A DNA stretch of 64,000 nt from contig NC_073692.1 of NCBI RefSeq assembly GCF_029784155.1, positions 432,989,324 through 433,053,323 of the forward strand. Reading direction: 5' to 3'. The translations under genes were made by a program, and so were the position numbers. The notes beneath the pieces are model-generated. The model did no database searches and was not told the DNA's origin. It was given only the letters and a program-made list of their open reading frames with translations. This document shows positions 45,741-58,148 of this stretch, one piece after another. How positions within the stretch are numbered: position 1 is the first letter of the stretch; each line of letters begins with the position of its first letter. Origin of the DNA: Uranotaenia lowii (Eukaryota; Arthropoda; Insecta; Diptera; Culicidae).

Positions 45741-46443
45741 TTAAATGACTGAAAATCTCATGAAATATCTACACATTGGGTATTGGGTGAAAGGGCTAAA
45801 CCGGTTGAAGTCGAATGTTGTTGTCCAACGCCATCTTGAAATAAAAAATGGTTTCATCCGTTAAATTTGAAAATGCTGTAAATGACTAAAAATCGCATGA
45901 ATCCCCCGGAATATGGGTATAAGTTGGAAGTGCACAACAAGTACAAGACGAATTTCACTTAAAGAATTTAAAAGTTTAGCGAAAGTCGCCATATTGGATT
46001 TCAAGATGGCGTCAGATAGCGAAATTCGACTTCTTCTATTTTAGCCCTTTCCCCCTATATCTACGCATATTTTGAGGGTTTCCCGCGATTTTTAGTCATT
46101 TATAAAAGTTTAGCGGAAGCCGCCATCTTGGATTTTGAGTTCAGCGAAAGCCGCCATTTTGGATTGCAAGATGGCGCAAATATCGATATACGGCTTCTAC
46201 TCGTTTAGCCCTTTAACCGAGTATTTATATTGTAGAGGAGTTTCATTCGATTTTTAGTCCTATACAGCATTTTAAAATTCAACGGAAGCCGCCATATTGG
46301 ATTTCAAGATGGCATCAGATTGCGAAATTCGACTTCTTTTAGTTTAGCTCTTTCATCCAATACCCATACTGTGGGGGTTCATGCGATTTTAAGTCCTCTA
46401 GAACATTTTAAAGTTAAGTGGCAGCCGTAATCTTGGATATCAT
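45741..46443. repeat. Satellite-like repeat with GCCATCTTGG palindromes, mixed orientation
   Basis: Units of roughly 140-165 bp contain a near-palindrome (GCCGCCATATTGGATTTCAAGATGGC type), then CGAAATTCGACTTCTT, TTTAGCCCTTTC, an ATACCCATA-like segment and GCGATTTTTAGTC. Three units run forward (from about 45985, 46115-46150 and 46285), with a partial one at the right end. The first unit (45741 to about 45845) is inverted, reading TTGGGTGAAAGGGCTAAA and GAAGTCGAATGTTG. Units are diverged and of unequal length. Confidence 0.65.
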
Positions 46444-46684
46444 CATGATTGCTGAAAAAATTTAAAAAAAAATAACTCAGAAAACTGTCGGAATCGAGAA
46501 AAACAAAAATAAGCCAACATGTTTTATAAGAGCTTTATAAAAAAAATAGGATTACAGCATAATGATTTTATCGAAAATTGAAAAAATAGTCATGATAACG
46601 TTTTTAGAATAGAGCCATATATAAGCTTTATTTGAATTCTGGTGATGTAGAGAAGGCGCTTTTGCCTTTTATGAAGATTAATCC

Positions 46685-47215
46685 CATAGCTAAAACCCCC
46701 GGGAATTCCCGAAGCCAATAAAAAGTGCCAAAGTACTAAAATTTACACGATCTAAATTGGCAAAATGGATCAAATTAGGCAAGGAAAATGATAGTCCAAT
46801 TTATGATATATAGATAGACTTAAACATTTTTATTTCTAAAAAGTGGTTAATACAAGGAATTTGATGAAAAACCTGAACGCTAGCAAACCAGCTCCTATCG
46901 ATAGTGATAAATCTTTATCAATTATTTCAAATTTTGGGCAGCAAGAGTCAATCAAATTTGTCGGTTAAAGTACTTAGTTTAAGGGTCATGGGTTTTCTAA
47001 TTGCTAATTAAATTTTTAAGGCATTGAAAGAGTTTGAAGTGTTTTCAATACTACTGGCTAAAAATTTAAAATACCATGTTGATAAAGTTTCGAATGCAGT
47101 AGAATGTTGAAATTTTCATTTTAAATTTTTACGGAATTCCAAAAATTCCCGGGAAAAAGGATCGTCAAATTTCCCGATTCCCAGGAAAATGGCCGGGAAA
47201 TGGACATACAAAAGG
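46685..47215. repeat. Possible element with CCCGGGAATTCCCG ends
   Basis: The left side carries CCCCCGGGAATTCCCGAAG (about 46697). The right side carries AAATTCCCGGGAAAAAGG, TTTCCCGATTCCCAGGAAAA and GGCCGGGAAATGG (47147-47204). GAAGATTAAT lies just outside on the left, and its inverse ATTAATCTTC-like (GGTTAATCTTC) on the right. The middle is AT-rich without coding content. The borders are not firm. Confidence 0.35.
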
Positions 47216-47276
47216 TTAATCTTCTTGTTGTGCCAAATCATGCTTGTGAACCAATTTTCATAGAAAATCAGCTTAA

Positions 47277-47493
47277 CACGTTCGTCGCCACGGCACCCAT
47301 ATTCGGGTGACGGGTGTATTTCCTGGGGGGCCCCGTCACATCAAAAAGCGTGTGACGCTCTCTTACTTGAGTTCACCGCTCAGATTCGCCACACGTTTCA
47401 AATATGGGAGTTCTCCCTCTTTGCTTTCTCTCTCTGAAAATTTCTTTGGGCCCGGCTAGTAAAACTACCAAAATGAGCGTGGCGACGAACGTG
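47277..47493. mobile_element. piggyBac-like MITE, 217 bp
   Basis: TTAA flanks both ends (47273-47276 and 47494-47497). The terminal inverted repeat CACGTTCGTCGCCACG is perfect over 16 bp (47277-47292 and 47478-47493). TTAA target duplications with CAC-type ends are diagnostic for the piggyBac superfamily (family knowledge). The interior is GC-richer than the flanks, non-coding, and holds further short inverted words (ATATTCGGGTGACGGGTG, CGTGTGACGC). Confidence 0.8.
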
Positions 47494-47499
47494 TTAAAT

Positions 47500-47829
47500 T
47501 GTTCGGCTTGTGTCATGTATATTTTATTTTGAATTTGTATGGAATCCTCCTCTCGTTGAAGAAGGAGAGTCTTTAAGTATATCATCTCTGGCCCAAAAAC
47601 CCTTCGGATACCAAATTTTCACAAGTTTGTATCTTATGGTGTTATAACGAAAACTCCTCCATTTTTGGGATGATAAAATTATTTAAAATTTGTCATATGT
47701 TTTCAAAATAAATCAATCATTTTAAATTTTGACTTTGCTTTTGACAATGCTATTGTTCAATTCTCTGCTTGTGTAAAAAATATTTTTTTTAGGATTTCGG
47801 ATTCCCAATTATAAGATAACAATCAAATA
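47500..47829. other. AT-rich sequence, nothing recognised
   Basis: No coding frame or repeat is seen. Confidence 0.5.
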
Positions 47830-50060
47830 GGTTCCAACCATTTGAAATCCAATAAAATCATCCATGCGCAACTTGTTTCTATTATGTTCGATGCACATTG
47901 CACTGCATCCGTGATCCTGATTCGATGGCCATTGTCTGTGCACTGATTCGTGGATCGGTTTCTCTCTTGCTTTGTCTCCGCCAACAATGGGTGGCCTGGC
48001 CTCTTCTTCTCCTTTGTTTTCGATGCGCTCATTAAAAGTGTATTTGCGCTTTGCCAACTTAAAATTTTCCCCTGACAGTGGAACCCCTTTTCGATTCCCC
48101 TCGCAAAATCCGGAACCAGAACCGTCGTTGTCTCATTTGCTTTGAATTTTTCCCTAGAGACAATTTGTGTAAATTTACTCATCGTTGGTTGGAGTTTTCC
48201 CTGCTGGGATTTGCCGGTGAGACAGAGTTGAAAATTTTGGCAACCGTCCCTTCTCTGTAAATAGGTAGATATACAAAAACAAAACAAAGCAAGCCTTGAG
48301 TGTGCGGAGTGGAGTGACGGAAAAGTCGTCGCTCACTTTTCTCAGGTTAAATATCACCAACCCCATTTCCGATGACAGGGTGAATCTCGTTAACGATAAT
48401 TATTAAGTAAAACCACTTTCCCTTCCCTCGCTCGCCCAGCTCTCATTAACGAGATGACGAGGCACAATTGTTTATCTTACTCGATTTTTTGTTTTTCAAC
48501 TACAAACTTTCTGTGCAGTTGTTGTTTTGGTTTTGTTTTCATTCACTAAAGAGCAAAAATGGGAAACTTCAAACGGTTTTTCCCAGTGCATGTTTGGGAA
48601 ATGTTTATTCGGAGGACCGACATTTTCGGCAAAAATAAACAAAGAAACACGTCTCGTCTCGCGGTGACGAGGCAGAATTAGAACAAAATAGAGAATGATA
48701 CAATTTGTTTATCTCGTCACCGTTCGGGGTGGCTTTTGAACTTTGTGATGCATCAGCAATTTCATTAAAAGAAACCTGATTAGAACTTTACAATGATTTT
48801 TGGATTGTTTGATTTTTGTCATCCAGAAGAAAATTTCATTTCGGGTCTCCAAAGGAATATTTTCTAAAATTTTACTTATCTCAGTATCCTTATTTTTTCA
48901 ATGGAAAAGAAATCAAAGCAAACCGAGAACATTTTGTTTTTTATGATAACTTAAAGAAAAAGTGGCTACCCACTTTTCTTAACAATCCCATAATGGTTTG
49001 TCTATTTCCCTTGATATGTAAATTTCAATTACCGGAATGCATTTCCACTTGTTCGCTATGGATGGCCGAGTGTCCCACTTTTCCAAATGTCCACTTTTCG
49101 TCTACACAAAAGCCAAACGCATGTTTTATTCAAATCAATTCCAACCTCGTCCATTGATGTATCCCTCCTATCCTAACCGTCGGATTCAAGTAGAAAAAGT
49201 AATTTAAATATCCTTTTAATCGGCTACCGGAATCAACGATTCATCACATGTTCACTATGCTCTCGATTTCAATGAACCCAAAGGACCAATATCAGCATCC
49301 GGCCGAGGGGAACAACAACAAAAAGCCAAAGAAAACCGTACACTCGACCAAGAGCAAACAAAAAAGACCGATGACAACCCAGAATACAGGAACCAGAACC
49401 AGGAAAAAAAGAAACACTATTAAAACATAATATATTATGTATATGATTATGCAAACACAATAAACACGGGGACAGTGAGGACGACGAGATGACAACTGAA
49501 AATTCGACAACCAAGCGTGGAAACGCAAAGCCTACTGCTGGCTGCCACCTCTAACCCCTGGCTGATGGTTTTGTTATTGCTGCAATTCCCTGAACGGCCT
49601 GCTTTGGCTTTTTATTTGCCGGCTAACCCCAATTCATCTTTTCACACACAAGACATGCGACATCATCAATTGGCCGTATGGCTGCCGGATTCAACCAGCC
49701 ATACAGCCTACTATGGGTTTGTGTGATTATGGAAATCAGGGCCGAACTCTATGCATTTTTCGAATAACCCGCTCGAAGAAGGTTTCCCCCTAAGGTTCAA
49801 CCCCTGCTAAACACGGATCGAGGGCACTCTACCGGTTGCTTCAATGGATCTTTCACCGCCTTTCGGTGCGATTTATATTGTCATTGGAAGAGGAAAATGT
49901 GTCCTTTGTATGCGGTTCCTTTCAAGACATAACAGATGAATGGCAGCACAGAAGAAAAGCTGGTGCGAACTTTTACGTTCCTCGTGCCAAAACCTACCTA
50001 CCTAATGATGGAAAAGAACCAAACTTACTAACTTTACTTTGTAGACAGCTGTAACGCCGA
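47830..50060. other. GC-richer, apparently single-copy island with paired GACGAGGCA sites
   Basis: This is a less A/T-rich stretch with short overlapping frames and no convincing gene. At 48454-48478 GATGACGAGGCACAATTG is followed by TTTATCTTAC. At 48664-48722 GGTGACGAGGCAGAATTA is followed by ACAATTTGTTTATCTCGTCA. The pairing of GACGAGGCA with TTGTTTATC in both places may reflect a duplicated binding-site module (inference). A CT-rich and CA-rich patch lies at 49290-49410. Confidence 0.35.
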
Positions 50061-50485
50061 TTCACAAAAGAGGTCCTTTCTCCAGACACGATCTGATGCT
50101 TCTTGAGAGATGGTAAACGGTACATTGAACTTTGTCGATTTCGATTTCCTTTGATAAATCAAACCGGCAAGCCGGGGAATAATGAAGCCAAATTTGTCTC
50201 AGCTGGTGACTTTTAGGAAAAGGAAGCTTAAATTCGTGTAAAAATAATAAAAATTAAATATTTTGAATCTAACGTATCGCAGAATGGAGTGAGTCCGGAC
50301 TATTGTTCTGAAACTAATTATGATGCAGATTTCACACAAATGATTCAAAAAATTTATAAGAATAAACAAAAATAAAACACTAAGAAAATGACAAAAAATG
50401 TTAAAAATGTCAACAACGACATAATTGACCAAATTAAAATAAACCAAACTCAAAATATTTACTAAATTAACAACATTGAAACAGA
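50061..50485. repeat. Degenerate left shoulder of the minisatellite
   Basis: From about 50340 the text consists of variants of the core unit (GACAAAAAATG, TTAAAAATGTCAACAACGAC, ATAATTGACCAAATT). The order of the words decays with distance from the array. This fits an older edge around a more recently homogenised core. Before 50340 nothing is recognised. Confidence 0.55.
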
Positions 50486-53400
50486 TTGACAATAATGACA
50501 AAAATGACAAAAATGACAAAAATGACAAAAATGACAAAAATGACAAAAATGACAAAAATGACAAAAATGACAAAAATGACAAAAATGACAAAAATGACAA
50601 AAATGACAAAAATGACAAAAATGACAAAAATGACAAAAATGACAAAAATGACAAAAATAACAAAAATGACAAAAATGACAAAAATGACAAAAATGACAAA
50701 AATGACAAAAATGACAAAAATGACAAAAATGACAAAAATGACAAAAATGACAAAAATGACAAAAATGACAAAAATGACAAAAATGACAAAAATGACAAAA
50801 ATGACAAAAATGACAAAAATGACAAAAATGACAAAAATGACAAAAATGACAAAAATGACAAAAATGACAAAAATGACAAAAATGACAAAAATGACAAAAA
50901 TGACAAAAATGACAAAAATGACAAAAATGACAAAAATGACAAAAATGACAAAAATGACAAAAATGACAAAAATGACAAAAATGACAAAAATGACAAAAAT
51001 GACAAAAATGACAAAAATGACAAAAATGACAAAAATGACAAAAATGACAAAAATGACAAAAATGACAAAAATGACAAAAATGACAAAAATGACAAAAATG
51101 ACAAAAATGACAAAAATGACAAAAATGACAAAAATGACACAAAAAGACAAAAATGACAAAAATGACAAAAATGACAAAAATGACAAAAATGACAAAAATG
51201 ACAAAAATGACAAAAATGACAAAAATGACAAAAATGACAAAAATGACAAAAATGATAAAAATGACAAAAATGACAAAAATGACAAAAATGACAAAAATGA
51301 CAAAAATGACAAAAATGACAAAAATGACAAAAATGACAAAAATGACAAAAATGACAAAAATGACAAAAATGACAAAAATGACAAAAATGACAAAAATGAC
51401 AAAAATGACAAAAATGACAAAAATGACAAAAATGACAAAAATGACAAAAATGACAAAAATGACAAAAATGACAAAAATGACAAAAATGACAAAAATGACA
51501 AAAATGACAAAAATGACAAAAATGACAAAAATGACAAAAATGACAAAAATGACAAAAATGACAAAAATGACAAAAATGACAAAAATGACAAAAATGACAA
51601 AAATGACAAAAATGACAAAAATGACAAAAATGACAAAAATGACAAAAATGACAAAAATGACAAAAATGACAAAAATGACAAAAATGACAAAAATGACAAA
51701 AATGACAAAAATGACAAAAATGACAAAAATGACAAAAATGACAAAAATGACAAAAATGACAAAAATGACAAAAATGACAAAAATGACAAAAATGACAAAA
51801 ATGACAAAAATGACAAAAATGACAAAAATGACAAAAATGACAAAAATGACAAAAATGACAAAAATGACAAAAATGACAAAAATGACAAAAATGACAAAAA
51901 TGACAAAAATGACAAAAATGACAAAAATGACAAAAATGACAAAAATGACAAAAATGACAAAAATGACAAAAATGACAAAAATGACAAAAATGACAAAAAT
52001 GACAAAAATGACAAAAATGACAAAAATGACAAAAATGACAAAAATGACAAAAATGACAAAAATGACAAAAATGACAAAAATGACAAAAATGACAAAAATG
52101 ACAAAAATGACAAAAATGACAAAAATGACAAAAATGACAAAAATGACAAAAATGACAAAAATGACAAAAATGACAAAAATGACAAAAATGACAAAAATGA
52201 CAAAAATGACAAAAATGACAAAAATGACAAAAATGACAAAAATGACAAAAATGACAAAAATGACAAAAATGACAAAAATGACAAAAATGACAAAAATGAC
52301 AAAAATGACAAAAATGACAAAAATGACAAAAATGACAAAAATGACAAAAATGACAAAAATGACAAAAATGACAAAAATGACAAAAATGACAAAAATGACA
52401 AAAATGACAAAAATGACAAAAATGACAAAAATGACAAAAATGACAAAAATGACAAAAATGACAAAAATGACAAAAATGACAAAAATGACAAAAATGACAA
52501 AAATGACAAAAATGACAAAAATGACAAAAATGACAAAAATGACAAAAAATGACAAAAATGACAAAAAATGACAAAAATGACAAAAATGACAAAAATGACA
52601 AAAATGACAAAAATGACAAAAATGACAAAAATGACAAAAATGACAAAAATGACAAAAATGACAAAAATGACAAAAATGACAAAAATGACAAAAATGACAA
52701 AAATGACAAAAATGACAAAAATGACAAAAATGACAAAAATGACAAAAATGACAAAAATGACAAAAATGACAAAAATGACAAAAATGACAAAAATGACAAA
52801 AATGACAAAAATGACAAAAATGACAAAAATGACAAAAATGACAAAAATGACAAAAATGACAAAAATGACAAAAATGACAAAAATGACAAAAATGACAAAA
52901 ATGACAAAAATGACAAAAATGACAAAAATGACAAAAATGACAAAAATGACAAAAATGACAAAAATGACAAAAATGACAAAAATGACAAAAATGACAAAAA
53001 TGACAAAAATGACAAAAATGACAAAAATGACAAAAATGACAAAAATGACAAAAATGACAAAAATGACAAAAATGACAAAAATGACAAAAATGACAAAAAT
53101 GACAAAAATGACAAAAATGACAAAAATGACAAAAATGACAAAAATGACAAAAATGACAAAAATGACAAAAATGACAAAAATGACAAAAATGACAAAAATG
53201 ACAAAAATGACAAAAATGACAAAAATGACAAAAATGACAAAAAAGACAAAAAAGACAAACATGACACAAAAAGACAAAAATGACAAAAATGACAAAAATG
53301 ACAAAAATGACAAAAATGACAAAAATGACAAAAATGACAAAAATGACAAAAATGACAAAAATGACAAAAATGACAAAAATGACAAAAATGACAAAAATGA

Positions 53401-53640
53401 CAAAAATGACAAAAATGACAAAAATGACAAAAATGACAAAAATGACAAAAATGACAAAAATGACAAAAATGACAAAAATGACAAAAATGACAAAAATGAC
53501 AAAAATGACAAAAATGACAAAAATGACAAAAATGACAAAAATGACAAAAATGACAAAAATGACAAAAATGACAAAAATGACAAAAATGACAAAAATGACA
53601 AAAATGACAAAAATGACAAAAATGACAAAAATGACAAAAA
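50486..53640. repeat. 9-bp minisatellite (TGACAAAAA)n, about 350 copies
   Basis: The unit TGACAAAAA repeats almost without error for 3.15 kb. I see only a handful of irregular spots: TGA to TAA at about 50657, GACACAAAAAGAC at about 51136, GATAAAA at about 51254, two units with an extra A at about 52544 and 52565, and a compound variant at 53240-53279. Because the unit is a multiple of three, all three minus-strand frames and two of three plus-strand frames stay open for hundreds of codons (MTK, NDK, LSF, FCH, VIF repeats). These are consequences of the repeat and not genes. Confidence 0.97.
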
Positions 53641-54559
53641 AATGAATAAAGTGATAAAAATGCAAGAATAAAAAAATGAAAAAAAAAATCTCAAATTAAA
53701 AAATTACAAATTGAAAAAAATTACATTATTTAAAAAAAATACAAAATTTTAAATAATGACAAAATGATAAAAATTGACAAAATGGATCGATATAGTTTAC
53801 AAAAAATGGCCAATTTACAGGATTTAAAATTTGAAATTTGTTAAGCAAATTAAATAAAAATTGATCAAACTTTCAAAACCAAAAACTTGTTAGAGTGACA
53901 TAATTTACGAAATTGACAAAAGATAAAAAATGCAGAACTCATGTTTACTTTAAACTCATAAAATCGACACGCATCTTAGCAACCTAGAAATGAAATCCCC
54001 CTAGTTCCTCGCAAGCGGACTTTTTGCTCCTTTTTCCCAAATACACCACGGCAACGGTTGCTTTTCCCAAATCCTAGTTTTAAACACTTTTCAGGACATC
54101 AAATTTTATAACCGACTTTGAACCTTCCCCGCGTCTATTTATTTTCTTTAACCGTTCTGATATCTCTTAATAACCATCAATCAACTTCTACGTGGCTCTT
54201 CTAGACGAAAAAAACACAACCTTTTGCGAGCAAGGATCGATCGGACACATTTTCCTGAAACCTACTTTTACCAAATTAAATTCTTAAGTTTTTCTAAATT
54301 TATATGGATAATATAAACATTCTTTCTCATATTATATTCTCATATATATTCTTATGATTCTTTCCGTGGTAAAAGCCTTTATTCAGAAAATCTTTGTAAT
54401 GTTCCATAGCTTCAATAGTTTTTATTGATATTCAAAATCAGCGTATAAATTCTTTGCCCACCGGAAAAACATGAAGTTTGTTGCTTTGTATAATTTGATA
54501 TAAGTTGGTGGTGTACTAACATTTGTGGATGTGATGCATAAAAGCATAAAAGAGTTAGT
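53641..54559. repeat. Degenerate right shoulder, then unassigned sequence
   Basis: From 53641 to about 53800 decayed variants of the unit continue (AATGACAAAATGATAAAAAT, TTGACAAAATGGATCG). From 53950 to 54260 the text is more balanced (GCAAGCGGACTTTTTGCTCC) but unassigned. The last 200 bases lead into the CR1 element. Confidence 0.5.
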
Positions 54560-57424
54560 AAAAATTTAGTTAGTAATGTATACAATCAGAAATCAAAGAT
54601 TTGTGAGTGCTTCGTTGCTACATCAGAGCTCGGCTACGAAATCTACTCATTCACCGAAACCTGGCTCGATTCTTCTGTCCCGTCTAGTCAGCTATTCGGC
54701 TCTGATTATAATGTGTTTCGTTGCGACAGAAGTAGTGCCAATAGTCGTCGTAGCAGGAGTGGCGGAGTACTCATAGCGGTGTTAAACAAGCTCAGTGCAT
54801 CATTGGTTACTTAGACTAATACCAATTGCATAAAAGCCGTGTGGGTGAAAGTTTCTCATGCTCATAGCTCGTTTTTATTCATATATTCAACCGGAAAAAA
54901 GTCAGGATGTATCAATTATCGATCTGCATGTTGATTGCTTATCTGAAGTTAGATTGCAACATCCTTCGTGCAGCGTTATTCTTCTAGGTGACTTCAACCA
55001 ACCGCTATTGATGAGGATTCGTGGTGACAGTAACAATATAGTGATAGACTCTACGTCAGTATTAACATCGGCTAGTGCATCACTTTTGGATGGAATGCAA
55101 CTGAATGGAATGACTCAAAGAAACTCACTACGCAATTCTCAAAACCGATCGCTGGATTTGGTTTTTACGGACGAATCTATCTCAATTAGCTCGGTCACCG
55201 AGGCTATTGATGTCGTTGTTCAGATTGATATGTACCATCCTCCGTTCAATTTTGATATCTCTTTTCCAAACCCTATCGTTTTTGAGAAGGCGTTCGATAC
55301 TTAAGCTCGCAACTTCAATCGCGCAGATTTTGACAAAATGAATCGAATCCTTTCGGAAATTGATTGGACGGATTTCCTTAACTGTACGGACGTTGATATT
55401 GCCGTGAGAGTATTTTGCTCAATTTTGGATGATGTTTTTAACGAATCGGTACCCTTGGTGCGACCTCCTCTTCGACCTCCCTGGAGTAATGGACGCCTAA
55501 GGCGGTTGAAACAGTTACGTTCTAAATTACTTAGAAAGTTCACTAGCTCCAGGTGCCCTTTCACTAAAATGAAATTGAACGTTGGTACAAGAAGATATCG
55601 CAGCTTCAACCGTTTTTGCTATCGACGTTATGTTACTCGTACGCAAAGGGAGCTTCGCCGCAATCCGAAAAAGTTCTGGAAATTTGTCAACTCAAAACGG
55701 AAGGAATCCGGTCTGCCTGCGGTACTCCAACTCAATGACAGAATTGCCACGTCTTCTGCCGAAAAATGTAACCTCTTCGCGATGCACTTCTCCAGTGTTT
55801 TCTCTGATCTATCGCCAACTGCTGATCAAATTTTCGCAGCCGTCACACGGTTGCCCCTAGATGTGCTGAATCTGGATCTTTTTTCTATAAGCGAGGAGTT
55901 CTTGAAGCCTTTGGTAAACTGAAGTATATACATAAGCCGGACAGGATGGAATTCCAGCATGCGTTCTTAAGAAGTGTCGCACTCTTTTAGTGAAACCACT
56001 TACTCACATCTTTAACCGGTCCCTAGAACAGCAAAAATTCCCCGACGTCTGGAAAAGATCGTTTATGAGCCCAGTATATAAAAAAGGTGATAAGCAAAAT
56101 ATTCTTAACTATCGTGGTGTGACATCACTAGCTGCCTGCTCGAAGGTATTAGAGAGGATCGTAAACGACGTTATTTTCTCAGCTTGCCGGAACTGGGTCT
56201 CTGAAAATCAGCACGGATTTTTCCCTAAACGTTCGGTAACCACGAATTTGACAGTTTTTACATCATATTGCAAATCAGAAATGGATGGTGGAAAACAAAC
56301 TGATGCAATTTATACTGATATTTCGGCTGCATTCGATTCAGTGAATCACGATATTCTCCTGAAAAAATTGCAGCGTTTGGGATGTTCTGAACGACTAAAT
56401 ATGTGCTTGGATAAAAAGTTATCTTACGAATCGCCGTTTAGCTGTTAGAATTGGTTCCGCAGAATCTCCTGATTTTATTCCAAAGTCTGGGGTTCCACAA
56501 GGCAGCAATTTGGGCCCTCTGTTGTTTACAATGTTCTGTAATGACATTAATTTGCTTCTAATTGGCTGTGGAATGCTTCTGTATGCGGACGACCTAAAAG
56601 TATTTTTGGCCATAAACAGTTTAGCTGATTGTTACGAGTTACAAGGCTTCCTGGACATGGTTGCGAACTGGTCTGCTGATAATTTACTGGTTTTAAGCTT
56701 TTCTAAGTGTTGTGTTATTACATTCGGTCGGAGGAAACATCCTTTCATATATGAATACAGCATACTGGGTGAGTCACTGCAACGTGTGGATCAGATAAAG
56801 GATCTTGGTGTTTTATTGGACCGTCATATGACTTTTAAGCCCCATTACTCTGTGGTACTCGAGAAGGCCAACAGGATGCTGGGATTCATTATACGCCTGA
56901 GTACATAATTCACCGATCCCGTCTGCCTGCGAGCTTTGTATTGCTACCTGGTTCGATCAATAATGGAATCTGCAAATCTGGTATGGTGGCCGTTTGAGGC
57001 TTTGTGGGTTGCGCGTTTCGAAGCAATTCAACGGCGATTTGTGCGGTATGCTCTCCGTGAACTACCTTGGGAAAACCCGTTAAACCTACCGCCTTATCCA
57101 CAACGATGTGCTCTGCTTGGACTCCATACGCTGGCGGATCGCCATTCCATTGGTCGATCACTGTTCGTGGCAAAGATCTTGAGAAATGAAATTGACTGCT
57201 GTTGGCTACTTTCCCGTTGCAACATTTATGCTCCAGAACGAACTCTTCGTAATAGAGAGTGGCTCTCATTGGAACCACAAAGTACGGGCTATGGCAGTAA
57301 CGACCCCCTTCGTTCCGCAAAAATATGCTTCCTCCGTTATTATACCCTATTCGATTTTAATGTTTCCATTGCGACTTTCAAACAACGGATTGAGCAAAGC
57401 ATGAGTGAACGGTTAAGAACCTAG
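54560..57424 (+). pseudogene. CR1-type (T1/Q-like) non-LTR retrotransposon ORF2, nearly full length, dead
   Basis: Domains appear in order. The endonuclease shows TETWLD (54652-54669, catalytic Glu), LLGDFN (around 54981) and a DMYHPPF motif in place of the terminal D-H pair. A linker (RNPKKFWKFVNSKRKE) follows. The RT has SPVYKKGDKQN, QHGFFPKRSV, IYTDISAAFD, GVPQGSNLGP (from 56489) and YADDLKVF (from 56582, catalytic YADD intact). The C terminus has IQRRFVRYALRELPW and NEIDCCWLLS, ending at a stop at 57422-57424. In-frame stops at about 54811, at 55302-55304 and at 56906-56908, and frameshifts in the endonuclease, near 55900-55950 and near 56430, inactivate it. ORF1 is not seen upstream. The 3' UTR is short (to about 57485), where an inverted endonuclease-RT fragment begins. 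Confidence 0.88.
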
Positions 57425-57484
57425 CAAACAATTTATGTAAACCTAGATTTAAGTTTTATTCATTCAGACACCCACCTTTGTCAG

Positions 57485-58148
57485 ATACCTACCTAAGGGT
57501 TCAGCGCCGATTGACCGGCGCATAGGGCTGAGATAAAAGATCTCCACTGCTGGCGATCCGGAGCCAGCGTCTTCACTTGCTGCCAGCCAAGGTTCTCGTC
57601 AACTGTGCGGATTTCAGCGGCTAGACCTCGCCGCCACGAGCTTTTGGGCCTGCCTCTTCTTCGATGCCCATCTGGATCCCAGTCAAGCGCCTCTCTGCAA
57701 ATCTCGTTTTCATCTCTCCGCAGCGTGTGCCCAATCCATCTCCACTTACGTTCCCGAATCTCGATTTCTAGCGCCTTTTGATGACACCGGCGATGAATAT
57801 ATGTGCACCAAGTTTCACACCCGTACAGCAATACGGATTTGACGTTTGAGTTGAAGATTCGGATCTTAGTTTGTAGAGAGATCTGGCGTGACCGCCAGAT
57901 GTTTCGGAGACTCGCAAACGCAAATCGGACTTTTCTGATCCGGGTTTCGATGTCCTTCTTGGTACCACCATCAGGCGTAATCTGGCTACCAAGATACTGG
58001 AAGCACTCCACTGTCTCAACCTGTTGTCCAGCTACCACGAAATTGGAACGATTTTCTGTATTGATTTCCATCGACTTGGTCTTTCCGACATTGATTTTGA
58101 GACCAGCTGCCTTGGAGCTTTCGGTGAGGTCGTCGAGTTTGTCAGATG
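57485..58148 (-). pseudogene. Endonuclease-RT polyprotein, C-terminal fragment, second copy
   Basis: Read on the minus strand, it starts just after the catalytic RT motif (KLDDLTESSKAAGLKINVGK) and continues with TKSMEINTEN, the VECFQYLGSQITPDGGT block, DIETRIRKVRFAFASLRNIW, VKSVLLYGCETW and the IRERKWRWIGHTLRRDENEI region. It ends near CAGQSALNP with a stop at 57493-57495. The frame is almost unbroken, although a segment between the CETW block and HRRCHQK is missing (about 40 residues by comparison with the family). It is the same family as 38971-39735 but younger-looking. Its 3' end abuts the 3' end of the CR1 element tail to tail. Confidence 0.8.

Noticed and set aside
50486..53640. CRISPR array
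   Set aside because: There are direct repeats only, with no spacers, and the setting is eukaryotic. It is a minisatellite.
50199..53694. Giant open frames of 1022-1075 codons on the minus strand and up to 688 codons on the plus strand
   Set aside because: They consist of 3-residue repeats created by the 9-bp minisatellite, with all minus frames open at once. There is no coding signature.
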